Shown one piece after another: positions 1-8,992 of a stretch of DNA of 64,000 nucleotides. Both the position numbers and the translations under genes were made by a program. Within the stretch, counting starts at the first letter, position 1; the number at the start of each line of letters is the position of its first letter. Under the pieces are notes generated by a model that was not told the DNA's origin, ran no database searches, and saw only the letters and a list, made by a program, of their open reading frames with translations. Location: the NCBI GenBank assembly GCA_030617815.1, contig JAUWUS010000001.1, positions 16,283 to 80,282 on the forward strand. The letters are read 5' to 3'. This DNA comes from Gammaproteobacteria bacterium (GTDB lineage Bacteria > Pseudomonadota > Gammaproteobacteria > UBA6429 > Thiohalophilaceae).

Positions 1-1
1 A

Positions 2-391
2 CCCCTGGTTTGTTATTCTGCCAGTGGTGGTGCACGTATGCAGGAAGCCTTGTTCTCGCTCATGCAAATGGCGAAAACCAGCGCAGCACTTGCGCGTATG
101 CGTAAACAGTCTTTACCTTTCATTTCTATTCTGACCGATCCAACCATGGGTGGTGTATCAGCGAGTTTAGCCATGCTGGGTGATATTAATATTGCGGAAC
201 CGAATGCATTGATTGGTTTTGCTGGTCCTCGTGTTATTGAACAAACAGTACGTGAAGTACTACCGGATGGTTTCCAACGCAGTGAATTTTTATTAGAGCA
301 TGGTGCGGTTGATATGATTGTTGATCGGCGTGATATGCGGGATAAAGTGGCTAGCCTGTTGAGCATTATGATGCAACAACCTGCCGCATAA
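2..391 (+). CDS. accD: acetyl-CoA carboxylase carboxyltransferase subunit beta, C-terminal part
   Basis: This is the 3' end of accD, entering the window in frame at base 2. AccD pairs with AccA in the carboxyltransferase half of acetyl-CoA carboxylase, which makes malonyl-CoA for fatty acid synthesis in the cytoplasm. The visible 129 residues carry the conserved [20 protein letters not shown] and [11 protein letters not shown] segments of the carboxyltransferase fold and the family's usual end ([20 protein letters not shown]). The N-terminal zinc ribbon lies outside the window. folC follows, as in E. coli and Pseudomonas, but an intrinsic terminator separates them. Identification is secure. 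Confidence 0.97.
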   Translation, partial: PLVCYSASGGARMQEALFSLMQMAKTSAALARMRKQSLPFISILTDPTMGGVSASLAMLGDINIAEPNALIGFAGPRVIEQTVREVLPDGFQRSEFLLEHGAVDMIVDRRDMRDKVASLLSIMMQQPAA

Positions 392-412
392 AGAATTTAG
401 TTATATAAACTT

Positions 413-446
413 AAAAGGGTGGTTTAAAAACCACCCTTTTTATTTT
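413..446 (+). terminator. intrinsic terminator after accD
   Basis: A perfect 10-bp stem (AAAAGGGTGG at 413-422, CCACCCTTTT at 431-440) with an 8-base loop is followed by TATTTTT. It ends 13 bases before the folC ATG, so folC may be expressed by read-through, since I see no clear promoter between them. Confidence 0.88.
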
Positions 447-459
447 TGAGTTTGAAATA

Positions 460-1767
460 ATGCGGTTTTCATCCCTTTCTGAATGGTTAAACTGGCAAGA
501 AGATCTGCATCCTTCCAGCATTGAGCTCGGTCTTGAGCGTGTTACTGAAGTTTTTAAACGTCTACATCCCACTTTACCTCCTTGTCCTGTTATCACTGTT
601 GCCGGTACGAATGGCAAAGGTTCCAGCGTTGCTTTATTTGAATCCATTTATCAAAGCGCGGGTTATCAAACGGCTACTTTTACCTCACCACATTTATTGC
701 GTTATAACGAACGTATTCACCTTAATGGCCAGGAAGTTTCTGATGAAACGATTTGTCAGGCGTTTGAACGTATCGATCAGGCTCGGCTTAATCACTTACA
801 TCAAGAAAATAATAACGAAATTTCTCTCACCTATTTTGAGTTCGGTTCATTAGCGGCGCTGGATATTTTTTACCGCGCTAAACCAGATGTTATTATTTTA
901 GAAGTGGGTTTGGGTGGCCGTCTTGATGTGGTGAATATTATTGATGCAGATGTGGCTTTAATTGTTTCAATTGGGATCGATCATACTGCCTGGTTGGGTC
1001 AAGACCGTGAAACCATTGCGGTAGAGAAAGCCGGCATTATGCGGGGAAATCGTCCGGTTATTTTTAGTAGTCCTGATATGCCTAAAAGCATTGAACAGGT
1101 TGCAAATGAAAAGCATGCGATATTGTATCGTCGAGGCCGGGATTTTGATTGGCAAAATAGCTTAGCTGATTCGAAAGTAACAAACTCATGGAACTGGAAA
1201 TCCGGAAACAAACAAAGAATAGCTTTGCCACTGCCGAATATACGCGGGCGTCACCAAATTGATAATGCGGCAGGTGTGCTTATGGCGATAGAGTGTTTAG
1301 CGGACAAACTTCCGGTAAATCAACAACAGGTAAAATCGGGACTATTATCCGTTTCAATCGCGGGTCGATTTGAATATCACGCGGGGAATCCCGCCCATAT
1401 ATTTGATGTGGCACATAACGCAGATAGTGTGGCGTGTTTGGCAGATCTGCTAAATGAGCAGGTATGCAATGGAAAAACCATAGCGGTATTGGGTATGCTG
1501 GAAGACAAGGCACATGGGGATGCCTTGTTAGCGATATCACCGAAAATTTCTCAGTGGTTTATTGCTGATCTTGATGTGCCTAGAGGCATGAAAGCGGCTC
1601 AATTGGCTGCTATTGTGGAAAAGTTAGATAATAAAGCGAATGTGGCTTGCTTTGAGAGTGTAAAAGAGGCTGTTGAGGCAGCGGATCGAGCTGCGAAAAG
1701 TGATGATCGAATTGTTATATTTGGATCGTTTTATACAGTGGAATTCGCTATGCGGGTAGGAATATAA
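460..1767 (+). CDS. folC: bifunctional dihydrofolate synthase / folylpolyglutamate synthase
   Basis: FolC joins dihydropteroate with glutamate and then extends the polyglutamate tail of folates. The 435-residue protein has the normal length. Near residue 46 it carries the ATP-binding loop VAGTNGKGSS, then the TSPHLLRYNERI segment, GLGGRLDVVN and the Mur-ligase-type motif IGIDHTAWLG with VEKAGIMR. The C-terminal domain contains IFDVAHNADS. The start is the first ATG after the accD terminator. No strong ribosome binding site is visible, so the start is slightly uncertain. Gene order accD-folC-dedD-cvpA-purF is the classical gammaproteobacterial one. Confidence 0.96.
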   Translation: MRFSSLSEWLNWQEDLHPSSIELGLERVTEVFKRLHPTLPPCPVITVAGTNGKGSSVALFESIYQSAGYQTATFTSPHLLRYNERIHLNGQEVSDETICQAFERIDQARLNHLHQENNNEISLTYFEFGSLAALDIFYRAKPDVIILEVGLGGRLDVVNIIDADVALIVSIGIDHTAWLGQDRETIAVEKAGIMRGNRPVIFSSPDMPKSIEQVANEKHAILYRRGRDFDWQNSLADSKVTNSWNWKSGNKQRIALPLPNIRGRHQIDNAAGVLMAIECLADKLPVNQQQVKSGLLSVSIAGRFEYHAGNPAHIFDVAHNADSVACLADLLNEQVCNGKTIAVLGMLEDKAHGDALLAISPKISQWFIADLDVPRGMKAAQLAAIVEKLDNKANVACFESVKEAVEAADRAAKSDDRIVIFGSFYTVEFAMRVGI

Positions 1768-1822
1768 TACGCCCTTAGTCACAGATTAATCGTATAATCG
1801 TTTTTTAGAATCAGGAGGAAAT

Positions 1823-2392
1823 GTGGAACAAGGTCGCTTAAAACAACGTTTGATTGGTGCCATTGTATTGGTTGCGTTAGCGGTGATTTTTATTCCCATG
1901 TTGCTTAGTGGTGGACGGGAGATGGAAATGCCCGTATTTGGCAGCAATGTTCCTGAACGAAGTGCGGAAATTACCAGCATCCAACATATTGATATTGAAG
2001 AAAAGCAAAAAACAGAGCCACATCCGGTTAATCCAAAAAGAATACCGATTGCTCATGGTTTACCTGAACCGGAAATTGTAAAAGAAGAGAAATCTATTGT
2101 TGAAACAATAGTGGATCTTGCTGAAGTTAAAGAAGCAATAAAACCGGTTATAAAAGAAACTGTTTGGGCTGTACAAGTAGGCAGTTTTAGTAACAGAAAA
2201 AATGCTTTGGCTTTAAAAGATAAGTTACGTAAGAAAAAAATGCATGCTTTTGTTGAGCGCATTATGAAAAATAATAAGGCAATTTATCGAGTACGGGTAG
2301 GGCCAGAAGTAACACGTGAAAAAGCGGAAGCGCTTAAACAAAAACTGAAAAAAGAACTAAAGCTGAGTGGCTTAGTTGTTAAGCATCCCTGA
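1823..2392 (+). CDS. dedD: SPOR-domain inner-membrane protein, DedD-like
   Basis: A 189-residue protein with a short cytoplasmic N-terminus, one membrane segment (about residues 10-28, GAIVLVALAVIFIPMLL) and a C-terminal SPOR domain (about 112-187, starting VWAVQVGSFSNRKNAL). SPOR domains bind denuded septal peptidoglycan, and DedD acts in cell constriction. The start is GTG at 1823, just after AGGAGG at 1813-1818. An ATG two bases earlier is out of frame and stops after six codons. The position between folC and cvpA supports the DedD assignment. The middle is charged and low in complexity, as usual in this family. Confidence 0.9.
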   Translation: MEQGRLKQRLIGAIVLVALAVIFIPMLLSGGREMEMPVFGSNVPERSAEITSIQHIDIEEKQKTEPHPVNPKRIPIAHGLPEPEIVKEEKSIVETIVDLAEVKEAIKPVIKETVWAVQVGSFSNRKNALALKDKLRKKKMHAFVERIMKNNKAIYRVRVGPEVTREKAEALKQKLKKELKLSGLVVKHP

Positions 2393-2422
2393 ATTACAAT
2401 GACATAAGTGAAATAGAGCTAA

Positions 2423-2911
2423 ATGGTTGCAGCAGATTTTATTGTTTTAGGTATTATTTTTATATCCATCATTATTAGTTTAATGCGCGGATTTGTAAAA
2501 GAAGCACTGTCTTTAACCGGTTGGTTAGTTTCATTATGGGTAGCTATGACTTTTTCATCGGGCATGGCAGAACTGTTTGGTAATTCAATTAAAGATCCAA
2601 CATTACGTTTGCTCGCAGCGTTTGTTAGTTTATTTATTTTATCTTTAATTATTGGTGCAATTATTAATTTTTTTGCAATACAGTTTGTTCAAAGAGCTGG
2701 CCTTACGGGCGTTGATCGCACAATTGGTACTGTTTTCGGTTTTTTACGAGGCATTTTGTTGGTGACTATTATTGTTATGTTACTTGGATTAACAACACTG
2801 CCAAAAGAATCATGGTGGGATGAATCTTTCTTTATGTTCCGCTTTGAAGTTATTGCAACGTGGTTGAAGGATTTATTACCGGGTGATATTGCCCGATATT
2901 TTAATTACTGA
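2423..2911 (+). CDS. cvpA: colicin V production protein family membrane protein
   Basis: A 162-residue integral membrane protein with four hydrophobic segments (about 5-25, 30-50, 65-88, 100-122). CvpA was first found as a colicin V production factor and is linked to envelope homeostasis, but its molecular activity is not settled. It lies 30 bases after dedD and 24 bases before purF, a pairing conserved in gammaproteobacteria, so the genes probably share a transcript. The motif TGVDRTIGTVFGFLRG is typical of the family. Family assignment is firm. Confidence 0.93.
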   Translation: MVAADFIVLGIIFISIIISLMRGFVKEALSLTGWLVSLWVAMTFSSGMAELFGNSIKDPTLRLLAAFVSLFILSLIIGAIINFFAIQFVQRAGLTGVDRTIGTVFGFLRGILLVTIIVMLLGLTTLPKESWWDESFFMFRFEVIATWLKDLLPGDIARYFNY

Positions 2912-2935
2912 TATTAATATGCAGGAAAAATATTT

Positions 2936-4450
2936 ATGTGTGGAATAATTGGACTTGTTGGCCAGACTTCCGTTAATCAGCAACTTTATGATGGATTAAC
3001 GGTATTGCAACATCGTGGTCAGGATGCTGCTGGCATCGTAACTTGTGAAGATGATCGCATGTATCTGCGTAAAGGCAATGGTTTGGTCAGAGATGTTTTT
3101 CATACTCGTCACATGATGACATTGAAAGGCAATATTGGTATTGGTCATGTGCGTTACCCAACCGCAGGTAGTTTTTCATCTGCTGAGGCGCAGCCTTTTT
3201 ATGTGAATTCTCCTTATGGTATTGCTTTGGCACATAATGGAAACTTAACTAATGCTGAAGAATTAAAGCATGATTTATTTGTTCAGGATCGTCGTCATAT
3301 CAACACTAATTCAGATTCCGAAATTTTATTAAATATATTTGCCCATGAACTACAGGAAACAGTTAACTCAAAACTTGATATTACAGCAAATAATATTTTT
3401 GATGCGATTGAAAATGTGCATCAACGTTGTAAAGGTGCCTATGCGGTAGTGGCGATGATTACTGGTAGAGGGATCGTAGCTTTTCGTGATCCATATGGCA
3501 TTCGTCCGGTTGCTTTCGGTAAACGACAAACAGATAAAGGTATTGAGTATATTGTTGCATCAGAATCAGTTGCTATCGATTCGTTAGGTTTTGAATTGGT
3601 TCGGGATCTTGAGCCTGGAGAAGCTATCTTTATTAATGATGAAGGTGAGTTTTTCTCTCGTCAATGTGCAGACAATCCAAAATTATCCCCCTGTATTTTT
3701 GAACATGTGTATTTTGCTCGTCCAGACTCTATTATTGATGGTGTTTCAGTTTATAAAGCACGCTTACGTATGGGCGATTATTTAGCAAAAACGATTATGA
3801 AAGAGTTTCCTGATCATGATATTGATGTTGTGCTTCCCATACCGGACACCAGTCGTACTTCTGCTTTGGAGTTATCTTATACTCTGGGTGTAAAGTACAG
3901 CGAAGGTTTTATTAAAAACCGTTATATCGCTAGAACATTTATTATGCCGGGACAAAAACAACGTAAAAAATCAGTGCGGCAGAAACTTAATGCGATTGAA
4001 CTGGAATTTAAAGGTAAAAACGTTTTGCTTGTTGATGATTCTATTGTCCGTGGCACGACATCTTCACAAATTATTCAGATGGCAAGGGATGCCGGTGCCA
4101 ACAAAGTTTATTTTGCCTCGGCTGCACCACCGGTACGTTACCCTAATGTCTATGGTATAGATATGCCAGCGGCGGACGAACTTGTTGGACATGATCGTGA
4201 TGTTGATGCTATTGCAAAAGAAATTGGTGCCGATAAACTGTTTTATCAGAAGCTGGACGACTTGATTGAAGCCGTGCGTAAAAAAGCACCTAAAATAAAA
4301 GAGTTTGATACTTCTGTTTTTAGTGGTGAATATGTTACAGGTGATATTGATCAGAAATATTTACAACACATTGAATCATTAAGAAATGATGCCAGTAGAG
4401 TAGATAATGATACTGATAATGAAGTTATTGAAATTCATAATAATGCTTAA
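2936..4450 (+). CDS. purF: amidophosphoribosyltransferase
   Basis: PurF catalyses the first committed step of purine synthesis, making phosphoribosylamine from PRPP and glutamine. The 504-residue protein begins MCGIIGLVG, placing the N-terminal nucleophile Cys directly after the initiator Met. The glutaminase domain covers roughly residues 2-235. The phosphoribosyltransferase domain has the PRPP loop [14 protein letters not shown] (about 362-375). The length matches E. coli PurF. The last 20 residues are acidic and rich in Asn. No terminator is evident right after the stop. The metZ leader begins about 80 bases further on. Confidence 0.98.
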   Translation: MCGIIGLVGQTSVNQQLYDGLTVLQHRGQDAAGIVTCEDDRMYLRKGNGLVRDVFHTRHMMTLKGNIGIGHVRYPTAGSFSSAEAQPFYVNSPYGIALAHNGNLTNAEELKHDLFVQDRRHINTNSDSEILLNIFAHELQETVNSKLDITANNIFDAIENVHQRCKGAYAVVAMITGRGIVAFRDPYGIRPVAFGKRQTDKGIEYIVASESVAIDSLGFELVRDLEPGEAIFINDEGEFFSRQCADNPKLSPCIFEHVYFARPDSIIDGVSVYKARLRMGDYLAKTIMKEFPDHDIDVVLPIPDTSRTSALELSYTLGVKYSEGFIKNRYIARTFIMPGQKQRKKSVRQKLNAIELEFKGKNVLLVDDSIVRGTTSSQIIQMARDAGANKVYFASAAPPVRYPNVYGIDMPAADELVGHDRDVDAIAKEIGADKLFYQKLDDLIEAVRKKAPKIKEFDTSVFSGEYVTGDIDQKYLQHIESLRNDASRVDNDTDNEVIEIHNNA

Positions 4451-4487
4451 TTTGAATTAGTGATTGATATTTTGTCGAGATGTGATG

Positions 4488-4516
4488 TTGACATTTTATT
4501 CATCATCAACTAATCT
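4488..4516 (+). promoter_or_regulatory. candidate sigma-70 promoter of the metZ leader
   Basis: TTGACA at 4488-4493 is a perfect -35 box. A 17-base spacer is followed by TAATCT (4511-4516), a weak -10. Initiation would fall near 4523, a few bases before the riboswitch stem at 4531. The position fits a dedicated metZ promoter, but the weak -10 leaves doubt. Confidence 0.6.
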
Positions 4517-4530
4517 CATTAACGTAATAA

Positions 4531-4583
4531 GCGCCGATTTGATATCAGCTTGCGGGCGCATTAAAAATACAGCTAAAGTGAGG
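4531..4583 (+). promoter_or_regulatory. SAM-II-type riboswitch upstream of metZ
   Basis: The segment follows the SAM-II layout. P1 is GCGCC (4531-4535) pairing with GGCGC (4555-4559). It encloses a loop beginning GATTT and containing TTGC, and is followed by an A-rich linker and a tail containing ACAGCTAAA (4569-4577). From memory, the crystallised metX SAM-II RNA has the same elements in the same order (GAUUU, UUGC, closing P1 strand, A/U-rich linker, GUAGCUAAA). The downstream gene makes homocysteine on the way to methionine, as expected for a SAM sensor. SAM-II is known mainly from alphaproteobacteria. Confidence 0.85.
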
Positions 4584-4613
4584 AAGCCTGCTTTAGTTGA
4601 TGCGGGTTTTTTT
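4584..4613 (+). terminator. riboswitch-controlled terminator (attenuator) of metZ
   Basis: AAGCCTGC (4584-4591) pairs with GCGGGTTT (4602-4609) over 8 bp with two G-U pairs. The T run covers 4607-4613. The competing antiterminator is a 9-bp pairing of CAGCTAAAG (4570-4578), the riboswitch tail, with CTTTAGTTG (4591-4599), which lies in the terminator loop. The two foldings exclude each other. Bound SAM should sequester the tail and favour termination. Confidence 0.8.
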
Positions 4614-4701
4614 GTGCCTGAATTAAACTACTAAAGCGGCGCTGACGTCATTATTAGCTTCATTCATTAAGTAAGTTAAATTGATTATTTTGGAGAACGA
4701 G

Positions 4702-5880
4702 ATGTTTGATTTTGATGAAACATGGGCACTGGAAACCTTAGCGGTAAGAGCAGGGCAAGTGCGTACTGCTGAAGGTGAACATAGTGAACCTATTTTTCCT
4801 ACCTCAAGTTATGTTTTTCCCAGTGCGGCCGAAGCGGCGGCACGTTTTAAAGGTGAAAGTCAGGGGAATATTTATTCGCGTTTTACTAATCCTACGGTTC
4901 GTACCTTTGAACAACGTTTAGCTGCTTTAGAGGGTGGAGATAGTTGTGTTGCCACATCATCTGGCATGTCTGCAATTTTAAGTACCTGCATCGCGTTGTT
5001 GAAAGCGGGTGATCATATTGTTTCATCCCGCTCAATTTTTGGCACGACTGTTGTTCTTTTTAATAAGTACTTACAACCATTTGGTGTTGATACGACTTTT
5101 GTTGCTATAACAGATCTGGATGCATGGAAAAAGGCTATTCGACCGGAAACTAAAATATTGTTTTTAGAAACACCTTCGAATCCATTAACAGAAGTTGCAG
5201 ATTTAAAAGCACTTGCTGATTTAGCACATGAAAATGATTGTTTGCTGGTTGTTGATAATTGTTTATGTACGCCTATATTGCAACAACCATTAAAGCTCGG
5301 TGCAGATATTGTTATCCATTCAGCAACGAAATACATTGATGGCCAGGGGCGTGCTATTGGTGGTGCGGTTGTGGGGAATAAAGAATTAGTCGGTGAAACA
5401 GTATTTGGGTTTTTACGCACAGCGGGTCCAAGCTTAAGTCCATTTAATGCATGGATATTTTTAAAAGGTTTAGAAACATTGCCTCTTAGAATGAAAGCGC
5501 ACAGCGCCAATGCACTGGAGTTAGCTCAATTTCTCGAACAACATAAAAATGTTAATCAGGTTCATTATTCTGGATTGGCGTCGCATCCTCAATATGATTT
5601 AGCCAGTCAGCAACAGTTTGCAGGCAGTGGTGTTTTATCTTTTGAAGTGAAAGGCGGTAAAGAAGCTGCCTGGAAACTGATTGATTCAACTCGATTGTTA
5701 TCGATTACCGCAAATTTAGGTGATACAAAATCTACAATTACTCATCCTGCAACAACGACACATGGACGTTTGTCGGACGAAGAACGTCAGCAATCAGGGA
5801 TTAGTGATGGTTTAATTCGTATTTCAGTTGGTTTGGAATCAATTGATGATATTAAAGCTGATATCGAAAGAGGGTTGTAA
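4702..5880 (+). CDS. metZ: O-succinylhomoserine sulfhydrylase
   Basis: MetZ is a PLP enzyme of the Cys/Met-metabolism family that makes homocysteine directly from O-succinylhomoserine and sulfide. From ATG 4702 it has 392 residues. It carries the N-terminal TSSYVFPSAAEAAARF, FLETPSNPLTEVADL, VDNCLCTPILQQPLKLGADIV split over the PLP-Asp region, and the PLP lysine in HSATKYIDGQGR. A longer reading from TTG 4681 exists, but ATG 4702 has GGAG six bases upstream and matches the usual MetZ start. Location after purF matches Pseudomonas. The riboswitch leader suggests control by SAM. Confidence 0.95.
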   Translation: MFDFDETWALETLAVRAGQVRTAEGEHSEPIFPTSSYVFPSAAEAAARFKGESQGNIYSRFTNPTVRTFEQRLAALEGGDSCVATSSGMSAILSTCIALLKAGDHIVSSRSIFGTTVVLFNKYLQPFGVDTTFVAITDLDAWKKAIRPETKILFLETPSNPLTEVADLKALADLAHENDCLLVVDNCLCTPILQQPLKLGADIVIHSATKYIDGQGRAIGGAVVGNKELVGETVFGFLRTAGPSLSPFNAWIFLKGLETLPLRMKAHSANALELAQFLEQHKNVNQVHYSGLASHPQYDLASQQQFAGSGVLSFEVKGGKEAAWKLIDSTRLLSITANLGDTKSTITHPATTTHGRLSDEERQQSGISDGLIRISVGLESIDDIKADIERGL

Positions 5881-5892
5881 GAAAAAAACTGA

Positions 5893-5963
5893 ACCACGGA
5901 GGGCACAGAGGTACGCAGAGTTAACTTAATATTTTCTTTGTGGCTCCCTGTGTCCTCCGTGGT
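5893..5963 (+). repeat. inverted repeat of the ACCACGGAGG-CACAGAG type
   Basis: Left arm ACCACGGAGGGCACAGAG (5893-5910) faces right arm CTCCCTGTGTCCTCCGTGGT (5944-5963). The two arms form a long imperfect hairpin between the convergent metZ and rluA genes. A second copy of the same family lies at 22501-22617. It may also act as a transcription barrier. Confidence 0.8.
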
Positions 5964-5977
5964 AAATTGTTTTTAAT

Positions 5978-6634
5978 TTAAAATTCAGGTTCTGAATTAA
6001 TTTCAATCAATTCGTCTGTAATAGGATGCGTAAAAGATAAATAGCAGGCATGCAACAATAGTCTGGGCGATTTTTCAACAACCTCTTTACTGGCATAAAG
6101 TTCATCACCTAAAATCGAATGTTTAATTGATTGCATATGAACGCGAAGTTGGTGCGTTCGACCGGTAAACGGACTTAATTCAAGCCGAGTGGTATTGTTT
6201 TTTTTCTCATACGACAACACTGAATATCGGGTTTGCGAAGGTTTTCCTGTTTCAAAATCTACTTTTTGCTTTGGCCGATTGGGCCAATCTGTTATTAAAG
6301 GTAAATCAACTTCGCCAAAAGAAGAAGTGACTTCACCATCAACGACTGCGATATATTTTTTAGCGACTTTTCTTTGCTGAAATAAAATGCTTAAGTTGCG
6401 TTCAATTTCTTTTCCTCGTGCGATTACCATTAAGCCTGATGTTGACATATCGAGTCGATGAACGATTAAAGCATCAGGAAATTCTTTCTGCACACGAGAA
6501 ATCAAACAATCCTGTTTATCTTCTCCGCGACCCGGAACAGAGAGTAGTCCGGCAGGTTTATTCAGGATGAGAAAATACTCATCCTGATAGTGTAATACCA
6601 GAGATGTGTGTGCTGGCGGATTGTACGTGATCAA
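5978..6634 (-). CDS. rluA: dual-specificity 23S rRNA / tRNA pseudouridine synthase
   Basis: RluA converts U746 of 23S rRNA and U32 of several tRNAs to pseudouridine. The 218-residue length equals that of the E. coli enzyme (about 219). The N-terminus YNPP, the LNKPAGLLSVPGR segment, the catalytic motif HRLDMSTSG (Asp is the nucleophile), LPLITDWPNRPKQKVDFETGKPSQT and GRTHQLRVHM are all those of RluA rather than RluC or RluD. There is no S4 domain, also as in RluA. It is convergent with metZ, with the inverted repeat between them. Confidence 0.95.
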   Translation of the reverse strand: MITYNPPAHTSLVLHYQDEYFLILNKPAGLLSVPGRGEDKQDCLISRVQKEFPDALIVHRLDMSTSGLMVIARGKEIERNLSILFQQRKVAKKYIAVVDGEVTSSFGEVDLPLITDWPNRPKQKVDFETGKPSQTRYSVLSYEKKNNTTRLELSPFTGRTHQLRVHMQSIKHSILGDELYASKEVVEKSPRLLLHACYLSFTHPITDELIEINSEPEF

Positions 6635-6652
6635 TTGTTGTAATAAAAGTTA

Positions 6653-7075
6653 TTAAAAGTTTGGTTGGTTATACATGCCATCATTTTGTGTTGCTTCACA
6701 GGCATGTATATCTTCAACAGAAGACTCAGGTATCATGCTTGTCATCATTTTAGAGCATTTGTTAATTTCTTTAATGACAGGATCATTCATCATTTTTTTA
6801 CCAAATTGTTGAGATTTTTTTTCAGCTTCTGCACGTTTGCCTTTTGCGCATAATAATTGTATTTCTGCTGAGAAAGCTCTGGATTTTTTTTCAATCATTT
6901 GCATGTCTTTTTTATTAATTTTTAGTATGCAATTCTGCATTTTTTGCATTACTGCCATCATTTTCTGCATATCTTGCTGATTCATTCCCTGGCCACCCAT
7001 TCCCATATGAGGTGGTTGTTGAGCTGATATTGAAAAAGGAATAATAAGTAATAGTAATTTAAGTATTGTTTTCAT
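6653..7075 (-). CDS. small secreted hypothetical protein, Met/Gln/Lys-rich
   Basis: I do not recognise this protein. From ATG 7075 it has 140 residues. It opens with a clear signal peptide (MKTILKLLLLIIPFSISAQ) and then a Met/Gly/Gln-rich stretch (QPPHMGMGGQGMNQQDMQKM). The helical middle contains four cysteines (QNC, LLC, NKC, HAC) that could form two disulfides in the periplasm. A longer reading from 7129 adds 18 residues that spoil the signal peptide. The chosen start has a GAGGGA ribosome site just upstream. It lies between rluA and the PP2C-kinase gene on the same strand. It could be a metal-binding or chaperone-like periplasmic protein, but that is a guess. Confidence 0.7.
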   Translation of the reverse strand: MKTILKLLLLIIPFSISAQQPPHMGMGGQGMNQQDMQKMMAVMQKMQNCILKINKKDMQMIEKKSRAFSAEIQLLCAKGKRAEAEKKSQQFGKKMMNDPVIKEINKCSKMMTSMIPESSVEDIHACEATQNDGMYNQPNF

Positions 7076-7191
7076 GTTGTCCCTCACAAAAAAGTTTCCT
7101 GGTTGATTTATTACAGCTGATATTATCAAATTTCATTGACAGGTAACAAGAAATATTTTCTGAAATAACAGGGTAATATTAACTTGATATT

Positions 7192-8901
7192 TTAAATATT
7201 TAACTGATAAATAAGAAAAAGATTTATTAAAACGAGTAAAAGACTAATAATCTGCCAGGTACTCACTGGGTTTCGTTTGATAAGTGGAACGTAGTCATTG
7301 TTTATTAGTGATGAATCAGGTTTATTTAACGCGTAGTCAAATTCAGACAAAATGCTAAAACGATTTTCCGGATTTATGTGTACTGCTTTTTCAATCGCTT
7401 TATCAACCCAAACAGGTATTTCAGGATTGTAGTGCTTAATTGGTATATATCTAACACGCTTGATATTTCTGGCGCTCATTTCTTTGCCGTAGGGTAGGTG
7501 TCCTGTAAGCATTTCATAAATAATGACACCTAATGAAAAAATATCAGAACGGTTACTGCCCGGTTCACCAACATGATATTCCGGGGCTGTATAATTAATG
7601 GTGCCAAGAATGTTATTTACTTGGATAGGTAAGTAAATTTCTTCAATCCCCGCTATTTTTGTCGAACCAAAATCAATAATTTTTAACGTTTCATTTTTAT
7701 CAATTAAGATGTTTTCAGGCTTTAAATCCTGATGAATCATTTCCAGACGGTGAAAGGCGCGTAAACCACGTTCAATTTGTTTACTAAAGGTACGCACTTG
7801 ACTCAAAGAAGGTCGTGCATTGTCATCAAGCCATTGTCGTAATGAGCAACCTTCGATGTATTCTGTAATGTAATATAAGGCGGTACGTTTACGTGTGATT
7901 TCCAACACTTTTAATACATGTGGATTATTAATGCGGCGGCCAGCCCATTCTTCATGCAAAAACTGGTTAATATATTCCGGATCATCCTGATAATTAACTG
8001 AAGGTGCTTTCATCACCATATTTTTATTTGTTTCAGTATCTTGTACTAAATATACTTCGGTACGCTTATTAGAAAATAAATGTCGTATAACTTTGTACCC
8101 ATCAAGAATTAAACCAGGTTCCAGTGGAGGAGGGAAAGGCAATTCAGTGAGTTTTTCATAAAACTCACTTTCATTTTCTTTTGGTAAGTTGGTGACTTCA
8201 ACAATCTGGCAAGTAAGATTATCATCGCTGTTATTATTGACGGCTGTTTCAACGATTTGTTTAGCCGCAGCTTTAAGATTATTCTGCTGTTGCAGTGTTA
8301 TGTCTTTAATTTTACTGTCAGGTATAAACTCATGTACACCATCAGTTAGTTGGATGAAAATGTCACCACTTTCTACAGGTAATGTTTTGTAATCAATATC
8401 AACAAGTAGATCGATACCCATCGCCCGGGACAAATACGTTTTTTCTTTACTGACTGAGAAACGATGATCATTGGTAAGTTGTTCAAGTTCGTTATTACGT
8501 AAACGGTATATGCGAGTATCACCGACATGAAAAATATATGCAGTATTAGATTTGAACACCAGCGCGCTTAACGTGGTGACCATACCTTTATGACTTTGAT
8601 ATTTAAGTTGTCCCTGGCCATGTAACCAGCGGTTTAAAGCAGAAAGAATCTTTTGTCCTGAATTTTTAACTGACCAGGTTTCGGGTGTACTGAAATAATC
8701 AGTTAAAAACCCATTAACACAAACTTCTGAGGCCTGTTTAGCATCATCACTGGCACTCATGCCATCTGCAACAACAGCGGCAATACCTTTTGTTGTGAGT
8801 AAAGGCTCAGCAGGAACAAGTACACCGCAGGCATCTTCATTTTGGGGTTTAACCCCGGCGATGCTGTAATGGGCGCTGTTAATTTGTAATGATGCAGTCA
8901 T
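7192..8901 (-). CDS. bifunctional PP2C phosphatase - Ser/Thr protein kinase, membrane anchored (copy 1)
   Basis: 569 residues in three parts. An N-terminal PP2C-type phosphatase (about 10-245) has its metal motifs intact: QNEDACG, VADGMS, HVGDTRIYRL, LTDGVHEF and DDNLTC. A Hanks-type kinase domain (about 270-530) has the Lys in VMKAPS, the catalytic loop HQDLKPEN and DFG as IDFGS. A C-terminal membrane segment ends the chain. The kinase lacks a clear Gly-rich loop and has Gln where RD kinases have Arg. P. aeruginosa has a kinase gene between nirB and the nitrate transporter, so the link with nitrate assimilation is known. Here the gene lies behind narK on the same strand and is probably co-expressed. 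A likely role is control of transport or reductase activity. Confidence 0.9.
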   Translation of the reverse strand: MTASLQINSAHYSIAGVKPQNEDACGVLVPAEPLLTTKGIAAVVADGMSASDDAKQASEVCVNGFLTDYFSTPETWSVKNSGQKILSALNRWLHGQGQLKYQSHKGMVTTLSALVFKSNTAYIFHVGDTRIYRLRNNELEQLTNDHRFSVSKEKTYLSRAMGIDLLVDIDYKTLPVESGDIFIQLTDGVHEFIPDSKIKDITLQQQNNLKAAAKQIVETAVNNNSDDNLTCQIVEVTNLPKENESEFYEKLTELPFPPPLEPGLILDGYKVIRHLFSNKRTEVYLVQDTETNKNMVMKAPSVNYQDDPEYINQFLHEEWAGRRINNPHVLKVLEITRKRTALYYITEYIEGCSLRQWLDDNARPSLSQVRTFSKQIERGLRAFHRLEMIHQDLKPENILIDKNETLKIIDFGSTKIAGIEEIYLPIQVNNILGTINYTAPEYHVGEPGSNRSDIFSLGVIIYEMLTGHLPYGKEMSARNIKRVRYIPIKHYNPEIPVWVDKAIEKAVHINPENRFSILSEFDYALNKPDSSLINNDYVPLIKRNPVSTWQIISLLLVLINLFLIYQLNI

Positions 8902-8992
8902 ACTTTATTCTATTATATTTTTTCAATTTTGTTTATTTGTAGGTCAGTCTTCAGGCCGAAAAGCGCATAATTTAATTTTAATTCTGAGATCA

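Noticed and set aside
5013..5510. 165-residue minus-strand reading frame inside metZ
   Set aside because: It is a shadow of the metZ coding sequence with no family features or ribosome site.
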